Positions 10,595-19,040 of a stretch of 64,000 nt of DNA are shown piece after piece. The stretch comes from a bacterium OL-1 (GTDB lineage: Bacteria; Actinomycetota; Coriobacteriia; Coriobacteriales; Atopobiaceae): positions 442,447 to 506,446 of the forward strand of contig LM994626.1 in the NCBI GenBank assembly GCA_000752675.2, read 5' to 3'. The stretch's first letter is position 1. Each line of letters starts with the position of its first letter. Both the position numbers and the translations under genes were made by a program. The notes below the pieces were generated by a model. It saw only the letters and a list, made by a program, of their open reading frames with translations, had not been told where the DNA came from and ran no database searches.

Positions 10595-12148
10595 ATGAGC
10601 AAGATACTTGACCTCAACAAGAGCGTTCACGACCTCGCCGAGGAATTCCCCGAGTTCACCCAGATCATGGTGAGCCTCGGCTTCACGGATATTGCCAAGC
10701 CCGCCGCACTCAACACGGTTGGCCGCGTGATGACCGTTCCGCGGGGGTGCTCCATCAAGGGCATCAGCCTGGATGAGGCCGTGAGGACGTTCGAAGCCGC
10801 CGGCTTCACGGTCGAGGGCGCAGGCGCCAGCCAGGTCGCGCCCGCCACTGAAGCCGCGCCCATGGCCGACGCCACCATCAACCAGCAGGCAGAAGCCCCC
10901 CTCGGCACCAAGGTCGAAGGCCTCGACGAGGCCGGCCGCGCCAAGCTCCTCGAGAGCTACATCGCGCGTCTCTCGTCCGGCGAGGCTCTCGAGGATGTGC
11001 GCGCAGACTTTGTCGCGAACTTCAGCGACGTGGACGCCGGCGAGATTGCCCGCGCCGAGCAGGGCCTCATTGAGGGCGGCGCGAAGATCGACGACGTCCA
11101 GCGCCTCTGCGACGTCCACTCCGCGCTCTTCCACGGCGCCACGCGCGAGGAGAAGATCGCCAACGCCGAGGAGGCGGTTATGGGCTCGCTCACGCAGGGC
11201 GCGGGTGACCTCAACACGAGGTTCCTCACCAACCTCCCCGGCCATCCCATGCACGTGTTCTCCCTCGAGAACCAGGCCATCTCCGAGCAGATCGCCCACA
11301 CGCGCGCCGCGCTGGGCACCCCCGACGCCATGGATGAGCTGCGCACCCTCTCCCAACTGGGCGTCCACTACGCCAAGAAGGGCGACCTCCTCTACCCCGT
11401 CCTCAAGGTCCGCCACGGCTACTCCGGCCCCTCCGACGTCATGTGGGGCGTCGACGACGAGATTCGTGCCGAGCTGCGCGCGCTTCTCGGCGCCAAGGAG
11501 CAGGACGCAGCCTGGCTCGAGCGCGCCGAGAAGGTCCTCACCCGCGCCGACGAGATGGTCTACAAGGAGGCAAACATCCTGCTGCCCCTGTGCGCCCAGA
11601 ACTTCTCGGGCGACGAGTGGCTCCAGATGTACGCCGACCTCAAGGGCTATGACCTGTGCCTCATTGATGATGCCGGCACCTGGGGCGCCGGCGAGGAGTA
11701 CTGCCAGCAGCGCGCGGCGGCAGCCGAGAAGGGCACGGGCAACCAGGCTGACGCCGCAGGCGCGGTGCAGCTGCCCACCGGCCGCCTGACCCCCGCCCAG
11801 CTCGACGCAATGCTCAACACCATCCCACTGGAGATCACCTTCGTCGACGACACCGATATCAACCGCTACTGGAACGACGACGGTGAGAAGAAGCTCTTCA
11901 AGCGCCCGTCTTCGGCGATAGACCGCGAGGTCTGGAGCTGCCACCCGCCCAAGATCCAGGAGATGGTGCGCCATGTAATCGCCACGCTCAAGAGCGGCGA
12001 GCAGGACTCCGTCGACATCTGGATGGAGAAGGAGGGCGAGCCCGTGCTGGTGCGCTACATGGCCGTGCGCGACCGCGAGGGTTCTTACGTTGGCACCATG
12101 GAGGTGGTCCAGCGCATGGGGTTCGCGCGAGACCACTTCAAGGCATAG
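10595..12148 (+). CDS. DUF438 domain-containing protein (DUF1858-like + DUF438 + hemerythrin-like + PAS)
   Basis: 517 residues. The N-terminal ~60 residues (SVHDLAEEFPEFTQIMVSLG) resemble DUF1858. A DUF438 segment follows (LLESYIARLSSGEALEDVRA). The middle is rich in His/Glu spaced as in an HHE hemerythrin-like four-helix bundle (CDVHSALFHGATREE, GHPMHVFSLENQA). The C-terminal ~130 residues look like a PAS sensor domain (PLEITFVDDTDINRYWND, YVGTMEVVQ). Proteins of this plan are proposed oxygen, NO or redox sensors; the ligand is not visible. Followed after 64 bases by an unrecognised small gene, probably the same transcript. Confidence 0.85.
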   Translation: MSKILDLNKSVHDLAEEFPEFTQIMVSLGFTDIAKPAALNTVGRVMTVPRGCSIKGISLDEAVRTFEAAGFTVEGAGASQVAPATEAAPMADATINQQAEAPLGTKVEGLDEAGRAKLLESYIARLSSGEALEDVRADFVANFSDVDAGEIARAEQGLIEGGAKIDDVQRLCDVHSALFHGATREEKIANAEEAVMGSLTQGAGDLNTRFLTNLPGHPMHVFSLENQAISEQIAHTRAALGTPDAMDELRTLSQLGVHYAKKGDLLYPVLKVRHGYSGPSDVMWGVDDEIRAELRALLGAKEQDAAWLERAEKVLTRADEMVYKEANILLPLCAQNFSGDEWLQMYADLKGYDLCLIDDAGTWGAGEEYCQQRAAAAEKGTGNQADAAGAVQLPTGRLTPAQLDAMLNTIPLEITFVDDTDINRYWNDDGEKKLFKRPSSAIDREVWSCHPPKIQEMVRHVIATLKSGEQDSVDIWMEKEGEPVLVRYMAVRDREGSYVGTMEVVQRMGFARDHFKA

Positions 12149-12212
12149 GCGTCGCGGGTTTTCCGCGCGTCACAAGATAAAACATCGAACCGCAAGATCA
12201 AAGGAGCAGCAC

Positions 12213-12641
12213 ATGAACGAAATCCAGAACGAGCTTGCTGGGGCCACCGTTGCCCTAGGCGCAACCATCACCGCCGCCATGGACGACGCGCCTGGCTTTG
12301 TTCCCTGTGGAACTCCCGCGCAGGTGGTCCTCGACGCGCTGAACGCCGCCGGCTCCGCTGAGCCCGAGGCGGACCTCCCGCAGCACGTCGCGCAGGTGCA
12401 CGGTTTTGTCGAGCATGTCTCCGGTCACCGCGGAGTGCCCGCCCACGTCGGAACGGACGTCGCGGCCCTCTCCCCTACCGGCAAGCAGCTTCTCGACGCG
12501 CTGCTCGGCTTTGCTGCCAGCGCAAACGCCGAGACCCTCTCGCAGGACGCCACCTCGTGGCTCTATCGCTCGCTTGCCGCCCTCGAGACCGGCGATGACG
12601 AGAAGGTCGGCACGCAGCTCGCCGCAGCTCCACGCGCCTAA
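12213..12641 (+). CDS. Hypothetical protein downstream of the DUF438 gene
   Basis: 142 residues, Ala-rich and acidic, soluble, with no membrane segment. I do not recognise a family. Start ATG 12213 follows AAAGGAGCAGC; an upstream in-frame start at 12090 would overlap the DUF438 gene and lacks a site. The ORF ends 27 bases before a clear intrinsic terminator. It may have a coupled role with the DUF438 sensor because the two share the operon; nothing in the sequence shows what it is. Confidence 0.7.
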   Translation: MNEIQNELAGATVALGATITAAMDDAPGFVPCGTPAQVVLDALNAAGSAEPEADLPQHVAQVHGFVEHVSGHRGVPAHVGTDVAALSPTGKQLLDALLGFAASANAETLSQDATSWLYRSLAALETGDDEKVGTQLAAAPRA

Positions 12642-12668
12642 CCGCAGACACCTTACTTGCAATATGGC

Positions 12669-12699
12669 GGCGCCCAGGCTAGTTCTGGGCGCCGTTTTT
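12669..12699 (+). terminator. Intrinsic terminator of the DUF438 operon
   Basis: GGCGCCCAG (12669–12677), a 7-base loop, CTGGGCGCC (12685–12693), then GTTTTT: a textbook rho-independent terminator. Confidence 0.93.
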
Positions 12700-12850
12700 C
12701 GTGAAATAGCCATCCTGGCCGAATCGCGCATCTCCTAGATTTGGCTCCTGCTGGCGTACGCACCGCAGTGTTCGCATACAGAAAATAGGGATCCAGCGCG
12801 TGGTTTCCGCGAAACACAAAGACTACGTTGAAGCGGGATACCGGGCTGAC

Positions 12851-13103
12851 GCATAAAAAGGTCCTATCGGACGGGTTTTTCGACCTCGCTGCATAAAAAT
12901 GCTTTATCGGGCGGTGCTATCTTGTAGTTACTATCAAACTTTAAATTTTATATTGCATTTTATTGTATATTTATTGCAAAGTATGCCTAGTTATGCAAGT
13001 AAAGTTTCTTTATTGATGTATGATGCCGGAAGGCACCGTCCGATAGAGCATTTTTATGCAGTAAACTGCCGCATCCCGTTCGATAAGGCATTTTTGTACA
13101 TGC
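12851..13103. repeat. Inverted-unit element, family GCATAAAAA/CTATCGGACGG, copy A
   Basis: Two left units (12851–12874 and 12891–12917, GCATAAAAATGCTTTATCGG then GCGG) face two right units (13033–13059, rich in CCGTCCGATAGAGC, and a diverged one at ~13075–13103) across ~115 bases of very AT-rich DNA. An apparent 82-residue ORF at 12899–13147 lies across it and is not credible as a gene. The element sits in the space between the DUF438 operon and nrdA. A second copy lies at 18324–18611. Confidence 0.85.
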
Positions 13104-13147
13104 AAAAGAACACCGACATTCATCAATCCCATTCGTTCATCCACTAA

Positions 13148-13202
13148 CCACTGCATATTGTGTTGTCGAACAAACTAACCACAACCACTGGCATTTATTG
13201 TC
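13148..13202 (+). promoter_or_regulatory. Candidate NrdR boxes upstream of nrdA
   Basis: CCACTGCATATTGTGT (13148–13163) fits the NrdR-box pattern acaCwAtATaTwGtgt well. A weaker second site, CCACTGGCATTTATTGTC, lies at 13185–13202. NrdR represses ribonucleotide reductase operons from paired boxes. The second box is imperfect and the spacing is approximate. Confidence 0.45.
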
Positions 13203-13341
13203 ACTAATCTGATAGCATATATTTCCAACGGTGGGGCTGGCCAACCAGCCATCCCAAAGATGGAGACGCGTGCGCACCCAGCGCGCCGCCCGTCGCCCAG
13301 CTCACGCACATGCGGCGCCCGCGCCGCAGATCGGGGATCAC

Positions 13342-15894
13342 ATGCAGGTAACCAAGCAAGACGGCCGCATCGAGGCCTACGACAGACAGAAAATCGCCCG
13401 CGCCATGGGCAAAGCACTCGCCGAGACGGCAGACCCCGTTGCCAGCGACGCGTCCGCGTTGGAGGCGCTCCTCGCACGCGTGGAGCAAGCCCTCGTCGCA
13501 ACGGGCGCAACGGAGGTCGAGCAGATCCAGGACCTGGTAGAGCGTACGCTCATGGAAACCGGCCACTACGATGCGGCGAAGGCCTACATCCTCTACCGCC
13601 ACCGTCGCGCAGAGCTGCGCGCCACCCGCCGCGCCATCTGCGCGCTGGCGCTCGCCGAGCCCGCAGGCGCATCCGGCGCCGCCCGCGACTTGGACGCCGT
13701 TCTCGCCAAGATCTCGCGCGACTTCGACCCCGCCACCTACCCCCTCTCTGCGCTCGCAGCCAAGTTCCAGGGCTTCGCCAAGTCTTCGATGTCCGTCGAT
13801 GAGCGAGAAAATGCGCTGGTACGTGCCGCCGTTGAGCTCACGACGCCAGAGGCTCCTGCCTGGGGCCTCATCGCCGGGCGCCTCCTCTCCTTTGTCGCCC
13901 AGCGCCGCCTTGCCAAGGAGGAGCAGGCCCGCGGACTGACCAGCCTCTACGACAAAATCCGCTACCTCACCGACCAGGGCCTCTACGGCAGCTACATTCT
14001 TGAGAACTACTCGCGCGAGGAGATCGACCAGGCCGCCTCCTGGCTCGACCGCACGCGCGACGAGCTGCTTGACTACCCGGGCCTTGACCTGCTGCTCAAG
14101 CGCTACGTGATATGCAGCCACGACCACGTGCCCCTGGAGTCGCCGCAGGAGATGTTCATGGGCATTGCGCTGCACCTCGCCCTGCGCGAGCGGCCCGAGG
14201 CGCGCATGGGATGGGTGCGCCGCTTCTACGACATGCTCAGCCGGCTCGAGGTCACCATGGCCACGCCCACCATGTCGAACGCGCGCAAGCCGCACCACCA
14301 GCTCTCGAGCTGCTTCATCGATACCGTCCCCGACAGCCTCGAGGGCATCTACCGTAGCGTGGACAACTTTGCCATGGTCTCGAAGTTTGGCGGTGGCATG
14401 GGCATGTACCTCGGAAAAGTCCGCGCCAAGGGAGGAAGCATCCGCGGTTTCGAGGGCGCTGCCGGCGGCGTGGTGCGCTGGATCCGCGTGATCAACGACA
14501 CCGCTGTGGCTGTGGACCAGCTCGGCGTGCGCGCAGGCGCCGTGGCCGTCTACCTGGACGCCTGGCACCGCGATCTGCCGGAGTTCCTGCAACTACGCAC
14601 CAACAACGGCGACGACCGCATGAAGGCGCACGACGTCTTCCCGGCCGTCTGCTACCCAGACCTCTTCTGGCGCATGGCCGAGCAGGACCTCGACCAGCCC
14701 TGGCACCTCATGTGCCCCCATGACATCCTCACGGTGAAGGGCTACGCGCTGGAGGACTACTTTGGCGAGGAGTGGGAGCGCCGCTACCTTGAGTGCGTCG
14801 CCGACCCGCGCATCCCCAAACGTACCGTCACGGTGAAGGACGTCGTGCGCCTGGTGCTGCGCAGCGCCGTCGAGACGGGCACGCCGTTCGCGTTCATGCG
14901 CGACACCGTGAACCGCGCTAACCCCAACCCGCACGCCGGCATGATCTACTGCTCCAATCTCTGCACAGAGATCGCCCAGAACACGAGCGAGATCCAGAGC
15001 GTCTCGCAGGAGGTCGTGACCAAGGACGGCGACACCGTAGTGGTGACCACCACGCGCCCCGGCGACTTTGTGGTGTGCAACCTCGCGAGCCTCTCGCTGG
15101 GCCGCCTGCCCGTCGAGAACGACGCTCGCCTTGCTCGCACCGTACAGACTGCCGTGCGTGCCCTGGACAACGTGATCGACCTCAACTTCTACGCCCTCCC
15201 CTACGCCAAGGTCACCAACAGGCGCTACCGCTCGGTTGGCCTGGGCGTCTCGGGCTACCACCACATGCTGGCCAAGCGCGGCATCATGTGGGAGAGCGAG
15301 GAGCACCTGCACTTTGCCGATGACGTCTTCGAGCGCATCAACCGCCACGCCATCGAGGCCTCCTGCCAGCTGGCCGAGGAGCGCGGCGCGTACGAGAAGT
15401 TCGAGGGCTCGGACTGGCAGACAGGAGCATACTTCGAGAAGCGCGGCTACACGTCGCCCGCGTGGCGTGAGCTCGCAAGCCGCGTGGCCGCCCGCGGCAT
15501 GCGCAACGCGTACCTGCTCGCCGTGGCCCCCACCAGCTCGACCTCAATCGTTGCTGGCACCACGGCCGGGCTCGACCCCGTGATGCGCAAGTTCTTCCTA
15601 GAGGAGAAGAAGGGCTCCATGCTGCCGCGCGTGGCACCCGAGCTCTCGCCCAAGACCTGGTGGTACTACAAGCCGGCGCACATGATCGACCAGACGTGGA
15701 GCATGCGCGCCGCGGGCGTGCGACAGCGCCACATTGACCAGGCGCAGTCGGTAAACCTCTACATCACCAACGAGTACACCATGCGGCAGGTGCTCGACCT
15801 CTACCTCGAGGCCTGGCGCGATGGCGTCAAGACCGTCTACTACGTGCGCAGCAAGTCGCTCGAGGTCGAGGAGTGCGAGAGCTGCTCCAGCTAG
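13342..15894 (+). CDS. nrdA: Class I ribonucleoside-diphosphate reductase, alpha subunit
   Basis: 850 residues from the ATG at 13342 (GGGGATCAC upstream). It reduces ribonucleoside diphosphates to deoxy forms together with NrdB. An N-terminal ATP-cone (VTKQDGRIEAYDRQKIARAM) is present. In the barrel, the HQLSSCFIDT segment has the first redox Cys, CSNLCTEI carries the catalytic N-x-C-x-E, and APTSSTSIVAGTTAG is the phosphate-binding loop. The C-terminal tail ends in ECESCSS (CxxC) for reactivation by thioredoxin or glutaredoxin. nrdB follows after 69 bases. Candidate NrdR boxes lie upstream. Confidence 0.95.
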   Translation: MQVTKQDGRIEAYDRQKIARAMGKALAETADPVASDASALEALLARVEQALVATGATEVEQIQDLVERTLMETGHYDAAKAYILYRHRRAELRATRRAICALALAEPAGASGAARDLDAVLAKISRDFDPATYPLSALAAKFQGFAKSSMSVDERENALVRAAVELTTPEAPAWGLIAGRLLSFVAQRRLAKEEQARGLTSLYDKIRYLTDQGLYGSYILENYSREEIDQAASWLDRTRDELLDYPGLDLLLKRYVICSHDHVPLESPQEMFMGIALHLALRERPEARMGWVRRFYDMLSRLEVTMATPTMSNARKPHHQLSSCFIDTVPDSLEGIYRSVDNFAMVSKFGGGMGMYLGKVRAKGGSIRGFEGAAGGVVRWIRVINDTAVAVDQLGVRAGAVAVYLDAWHRDLPEFLQLRTNNGDDRMKAHDVFPAVCYPDLFWRMAEQDLDQPWHLMCPHDILTVKGYALEDYFGEEWERRYLECVADPRIPKRTVTVKDVVRLVLRSAVETGTPFAFMRDTVNRANPNPHAGMIYCSNLCTEIAQNTSEIQSVSQEVVTKDGDTVVVTTTRPGDFVVCNLASLSLGRLPVENDARLARTVQTAVRALDNVIDLNFYALPYAKVTNRRYRSVGLGVSGYHHMLAKRGIMWESEEHLHFADDVFERINRHAIEASCQLAEERGAYEKFEGSDWQTGAYFEKRGYTSPAWRELASRVAARGMRNAYLLAVAPTSSTSIVAGTTAGLDPVMRKFFLEEKKGSMLPRVAPELSPKTWWYYKPAHMIDQTWSMRAAGVRQRHIDQAQSVNLYITNEYTMRQVLDLYLEAWRDGVKTVYYVRSKSLEVEECESCSS

Positions 15895-15963
15895 CGGCCC
15901 CGCCTGCGCCACGCCCCCGACCAGCCGCCCCCGCAGCACCCCATCCACATCAGAAAGGCAACC

Positions 15964-17022
15964 ATGCAGCAAGCAGACAACACGCGCCTCTCGCCCAAGG
16001 CGCTCTTCAACCCCAACGGCGACACCGACGTGCGCGCACGGCGCCTCATCGGCGGCAACACCACCAACCTCAACGACTTCAACAACGTGAAGTACTCCTG
16101 GACCACGGACTGGTATCGCCAGGCCATGAACAACTTTTGGATCCCCGAGGAGATTAACCTCTCGCAGGACGTAAAGGACTACCCCAACCTCCTGCCCGCC
16201 GAGCGCACCGCGTACGACAAGATTCTCTCGTTTCTCGTCTTCCTGGACTCGCTGCAGACGGCCAACCTGCCCAGCATCGGCGAGTTCATCACCGCAAACG
16301 AGGTCAACCTGTGCCTGCACATCCAGACCTTCCAAGAGTGCGTGCACTCGCAGAGCTACTCGTACATGCTTGACACCATCTGCAGCCCCGAGCAGCGCAA
16401 CGACATCCTCTACCAGTGGAAGACCGACGAGCACCTGCTGGCGAGAAACACGTTCATCGGGAACCTCTACAACGAGTTCCAGGAACGCCAGGACGCGCCG
16501 ACCCTCCTGCGCGTGATGATGGCGAACTTCATCCTTGAGGGTGTGTACTTCTACTCGGGGTTCATGTTCTTCTACAACCTGGCGCGCAACGGCAAGATGC
16601 CCGGAAGTGCGCAGGAGATCCGCTACATCAACCGCGACGAGAACACCCACCTGTGGCTGTTCCGCAACATGATCTTGGAGCTCCAGCGAGAGGAACCGCA
16701 GCTCTTCTCGCCCAAGGCCGTCGACGGCCTGCGGCAGATGCTCGAGGAGGGCGTTCGCCAGGAGGTCGCGTGGGGCCAGTACGTGATTGGCAACGAGATT
16801 CCCGGCCTCACGGGGCAGCAGGTGAGCGACTACATCCACTACCTGGGCAACCTTCGCTGGAGCTCGCTGGGGATGGGGCAGCTCTACCCGGAGTTTGCCG
16901 AGGAACCGGCAGACATGGCCTGGGTCTCGCAGTACAGCAATGCCAACATGGTGAAGACGGACTTCTTCGAGGCGCGCTCGACCGCGTACGCAAAGTCAAC
17001 GGCCCTGGTGGACGACCTGTAG
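15964..17022 (+). CDS. nrdB: Class I ribonucleoside-diphosphate reductase, beta subunit
   Basis: 352 residues. Ferritin-like radical-generating subunit. The ECVHSQSYSY segment holds the metal ligands Glu and His and the position of the radical Tyr, in the spacing seen in E. coli NrdB (E115, H118, Y122). Other ligands are in KTDEHLLARN, ANFILEGVYFYSG and NRDENTHLW. Start ATG 15964 follows AAAGGCAACC. Forms an nrdAB operon; no nrdI or glutaredoxin gene is next to it, which fits a class Ia-type enzyme. Confidence 0.95.
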   Translation: MQQADNTRLSPKALFNPNGDTDVRARRLIGGNTTNLNDFNNVKYSWTTDWYRQAMNNFWIPEEINLSQDVKDYPNLLPAERTAYDKILSFLVFLDSLQTANLPSIGEFITANEVNLCLHIQTFQECVHSQSYSYMLDTICSPEQRNDILYQWKTDEHLLARNTFIGNLYNEFQERQDAPTLLRVMMANFILEGVYFYSGFMFFYNLARNGKMPGSAQEIRYINRDENTHLWLFRNMILELQREEPQLFSPKAVDGLRQMLEEGVRQEVAWGQYVIGNEIPGLTGQQVSDYIHYLGNLRWSSLGMGQLYPEFAEEPADMAWVSQYSNANMVKTDFFEARSTAYAKSTALVDDL

Positions 17023-17084
17023 GCGACTGCTGCGAAGGCGCGGCCGCGGGGCGTTGCCACGGGGCGCCGCCACACGCTCGAGAG

Positions 17085-17180
17085 ACGAATGTGTATCCTC
17101 TCGCCACACATTCGCGCCCGAAGCTGTACCCCGCGCAGGTCGATACACATTCGCGCGACGAATGTGTATCGACCTCCGCG
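17085..17180. repeat. Inverted-unit element, family CGAATGTGTATC
   Basis: Four units of CGAATGTG/CACATTCG in alternating orientation. The last two form a perfect palindrome, GGTCGATACACATTCG … CGAATGTGTATCGACC. The element abuts the broken end of a DUF4143 ATPase remnant. Confidence 0.8.
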
Positions 17181-17212
17181 CCGAGGGGGCTACAGCAGGG
17201 CCGCCCTCGGCC

Positions 17213-17530
17213 TTGTAGCCAAGCGGTGACGGCCTCTGGCATCCCGCCAATGTAGAGGTAGAGCTTGAGCAGGTCCTCGTACTTCTCGCCAAGCGCACTT
17301 GCCAGATCGAGGGAATTCTTCTCGAGAAGCTTGGCAAGCTGGGGCTCGCCGAGAGCTTCGACGAACTCCCGGAAGGTCATGGGATGCGTATCGAGGTAGT
17401 CGACCTTCCCAACCGGCCAAGAAACGCGCTGCGCGTCGTCCTGCTGCGAGGAGGACCTGCTCATGGCAACACCCAGCAGTGACCCCGCGGCAACAATTGG
17501 GATGTTGGGGCGCAGCTCGCAGTTTGGCTG
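17213..17530 (-). pseudogene. Fragment of a DUF4143-type AAA ATPase
   Basis: About 105 residues keep the family signature in order: IPIVAAGSLLGVAMSR, WPVGKVDYLDTHPMTFREFV, then LLKLYLYIGGMPEAVTAWLQ. These ATPases (AAA core plus DUF4143) are normally ~400 residues. Here the Walker A/B-bearing N-terminal part and the whole C-terminal DUF4143 domain are missing. The right boundary of the protein runs straight into the CGAATGTGTATC repeat element. It is a relic, not a working gene. Confidence 0.8.
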
Positions 17531-17681
17531 AATGCGAATTCGCAAACAGCCATTTTTGGCCATTTGAGAAATTGTTACTCATCTCGAGAGGTGCCTGGGT
17601 AGGTGCCAGCCGCCCATCCGCACCCACCGCCGCTGCAGGCGTACCATAGTGCCGTTTGGCGGAGTTACGTTTGGAGGGCAC

Positions 17682-18257
17682 ATGGGCGAGCTCACACTTG
17701 AGGAACGCGGACAAAAGATCGTCGACGCCTGCCTGGCCGAGAAGAGCGCCAGCCCCTATGAGGTCTTCCGCAATGTTGCACACAGGGACTTTGTGCGCAT
17801 GCACGGGCCCGAGCACCACGTTCTTGACGGTGCGGCCGTGCTGACCGCGTACCGCAACGCCGGCGGGAACGTTGACCTTCCCGCAGCGCTCAACGAGCTC
17901 ATGTCGCGCGGCCTGCAGATGCCCGGTGCCATGTGCGGACGCTGGGGCGTGTGCGGCGCCACGGCATCTGTGGGAGCTGCACTCTCAATACTGGAGTCAA
18001 CCGGCCCGCTCACGACCGACGACTCCTGGGGCAGCCACATGGTCTACACGTCCCGCGCGCTCGAGGCACTTTCGCGCATAGGCGGGCCGCGCTGCTGCAA
18101 GCGCGACGCGTACATCTCGCTGGAGACCGCCGTCGACTACATCCGCGAGCGCTTTGGCGTGCGCCTTGAGAAGGACGACATCCGCTGCGAGTTCCGCCCG
18201 CAAAACGCCCAGTGCCTGGGCGAGCGGTGCCCGTTCTTCCCCGAAAGCAGGAGTTAG
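17682..18257 (+). CDS. DUF5714 family protein
   Basis: 191 residues from ATG 17682 (GGAGGGCAC upstream; the ORF opens at 17649 but without a site). Conserved features are FVRMHGPEHHVLDGAAVLTA, MCGRWGVCGATASVGAAL, a GGPRCCKRDAYIS pair of Cys, and a C-terminal C-x6-C-x4-C cluster (CEFRPQNAQCLGERCPF). The Cys set suggests metal or Fe–S binding. DUF5714 proteins are often found beside radical-SAM proteins in anaerobes; no such neighbour is seen here. Function unknown. Confidence 0.78.
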   Translation: MGELTLEERGQKIVDACLAEKSASPYEVFRNVAHRDFVRMHGPEHHVLDGAAVLTAYRNAGGNVDLPAALNELMSRGLQMPGAMCGRWGVCGATASVGAALSILESTGPLTTDDSWGSHMVYTSRALEALSRIGGPRCCKRDAYISLETAVDYIRERFGVRLEKDDIRCEFRPQNAQCLGERCPFFPESRS

Positions 18258-18323
18258 CGCAGGCCTGCGGCAACCGATATCTGGCTGCCGCAGCCAAAAC
18301 CGCCGCCGCACACCGTCCTTAGC

Positions 18324-18611
18324 GCATAAAAACGCTCTATCGAACGGAGAATGCGGGAGCTCCGCATAAAAAGTCGCTATCGGACGGTGGTCTCGAGGAG
18401 CTGATATAAATGTTACAACTATGTTTGCATTAATATGCATATTTATGATGCAACATGCACATTCATGCAAACTTAGTTCTATGTTATATTTCGCAGCGCC
18501 ACTAGCACCGTCCGATAGAGCATTTTTATGCACAGTCTCCCAATTCGCCGTCCGATAGAGCATTTTTATGCACAGTCTCCCAATTCGCCGTCCGATAGAG
18601 CATTTTTATGC
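18324..18611. repeat. Inverted-unit element, family GCATAAAAA/CTATCGGACGG, copy B, with 40-bp tandem repeats
   Basis: Two left units (18324–18347 and 18364–18387) face three right units (18508–18531, 18548–18571, 18588–18611) across ~120 AT-rich bases. The right units repeat with an exact 40-base period because the 16-base spacer ACAGTCTCCCAATTCG is also identical. Identical spacers exclude a CRISPR array. Same family as 12851–13103. Confidence 0.85.
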
Positions 18612-18758
18612 AGGCGAAGCCCGAACCCCCGTAGTTTCAGCGATATAAACTGATGAAGGCCAGGACATCCACGGTTACATCGTCTAGAGTAAGCTGCATA
18701 TAACTCTTTGAAGGCAGCCAGACGCGCAGCTCACGGCGCCGCAGCGAAAGGACCACAG

Positions 18759-18944
18759 ATGCAGCAGGTAGACGTAGCCGAGAAGCGCGAGAGCGAAATC
18801 AAACTCGTTTCAGAGATGATCGTCCTCTACTGCCGCGGACACCATCACGCCCCCAGCACACCCTGCGCGGAATGCCAGCAGCTCATCGACTACTGCACCC
18901 TGCGCATACGCCATTGCACACGCAAGGCCGAGAAGTCCTTCTGA
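18759..18944 (+). CDS. Short nitrous-oxide-stimulated-promoter (YgbA) family protein, probably truncated
   Basis: 61 residues from ATG 18759 (AAAGGA eight bases upstream). The sequence KRESEIKLVSEMIVLYCRGH, HH, then CAECQQLIDYCTLRIRHC matches the core of PF11756 (YgbA_NO) proteins. Full members go on to a CxxCP-x-HCYKP cluster and reach ~100 residues. Here the reading frame hits TGA exactly where the first Cys of that cluster is expected; the next codons read SACP, then diverge. It is either a truncated product or the start of decay. Function of the family is unknown. Confidence 0.6.
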   Translation: MQQVDVAEKRESEIKLVSEMIVLYCRGHHHAPSTPCAECQQLIDYCTLRIRHCTRKAEKSF

Positions 18945-19040
18945 AGCGCCTGCCCGCAGCCCGCCAAGTAACCGCCGTCACTCGTCCATAATTGGCTCAA
19001 CAACATTCGGGGCACGCACCCCGCCGGCGGAAGGCGAATC

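Noticed and set aside
10478-12136. 552-codon ORF on the minus strand
   Set aside because: Antisense shadow of the DUF438 gene; no ribosome-binding site and His/Val/Leu-biased composition.
12899-13147. 82-codon AT-rich ORF
   Set aside because: It runs through both inverted arms of a repeat element and has no ribosome-binding site.
13204-14592. 462-codon ORF antisense to nrdA
   Set aside because: Shadow frame; nrdA on the plus strand has all class I motifs.
18508-18611. CRISPR array
   Set aside because: Spacers between the three repeats are identical, there are only three units, and no cas genes lie nearby.
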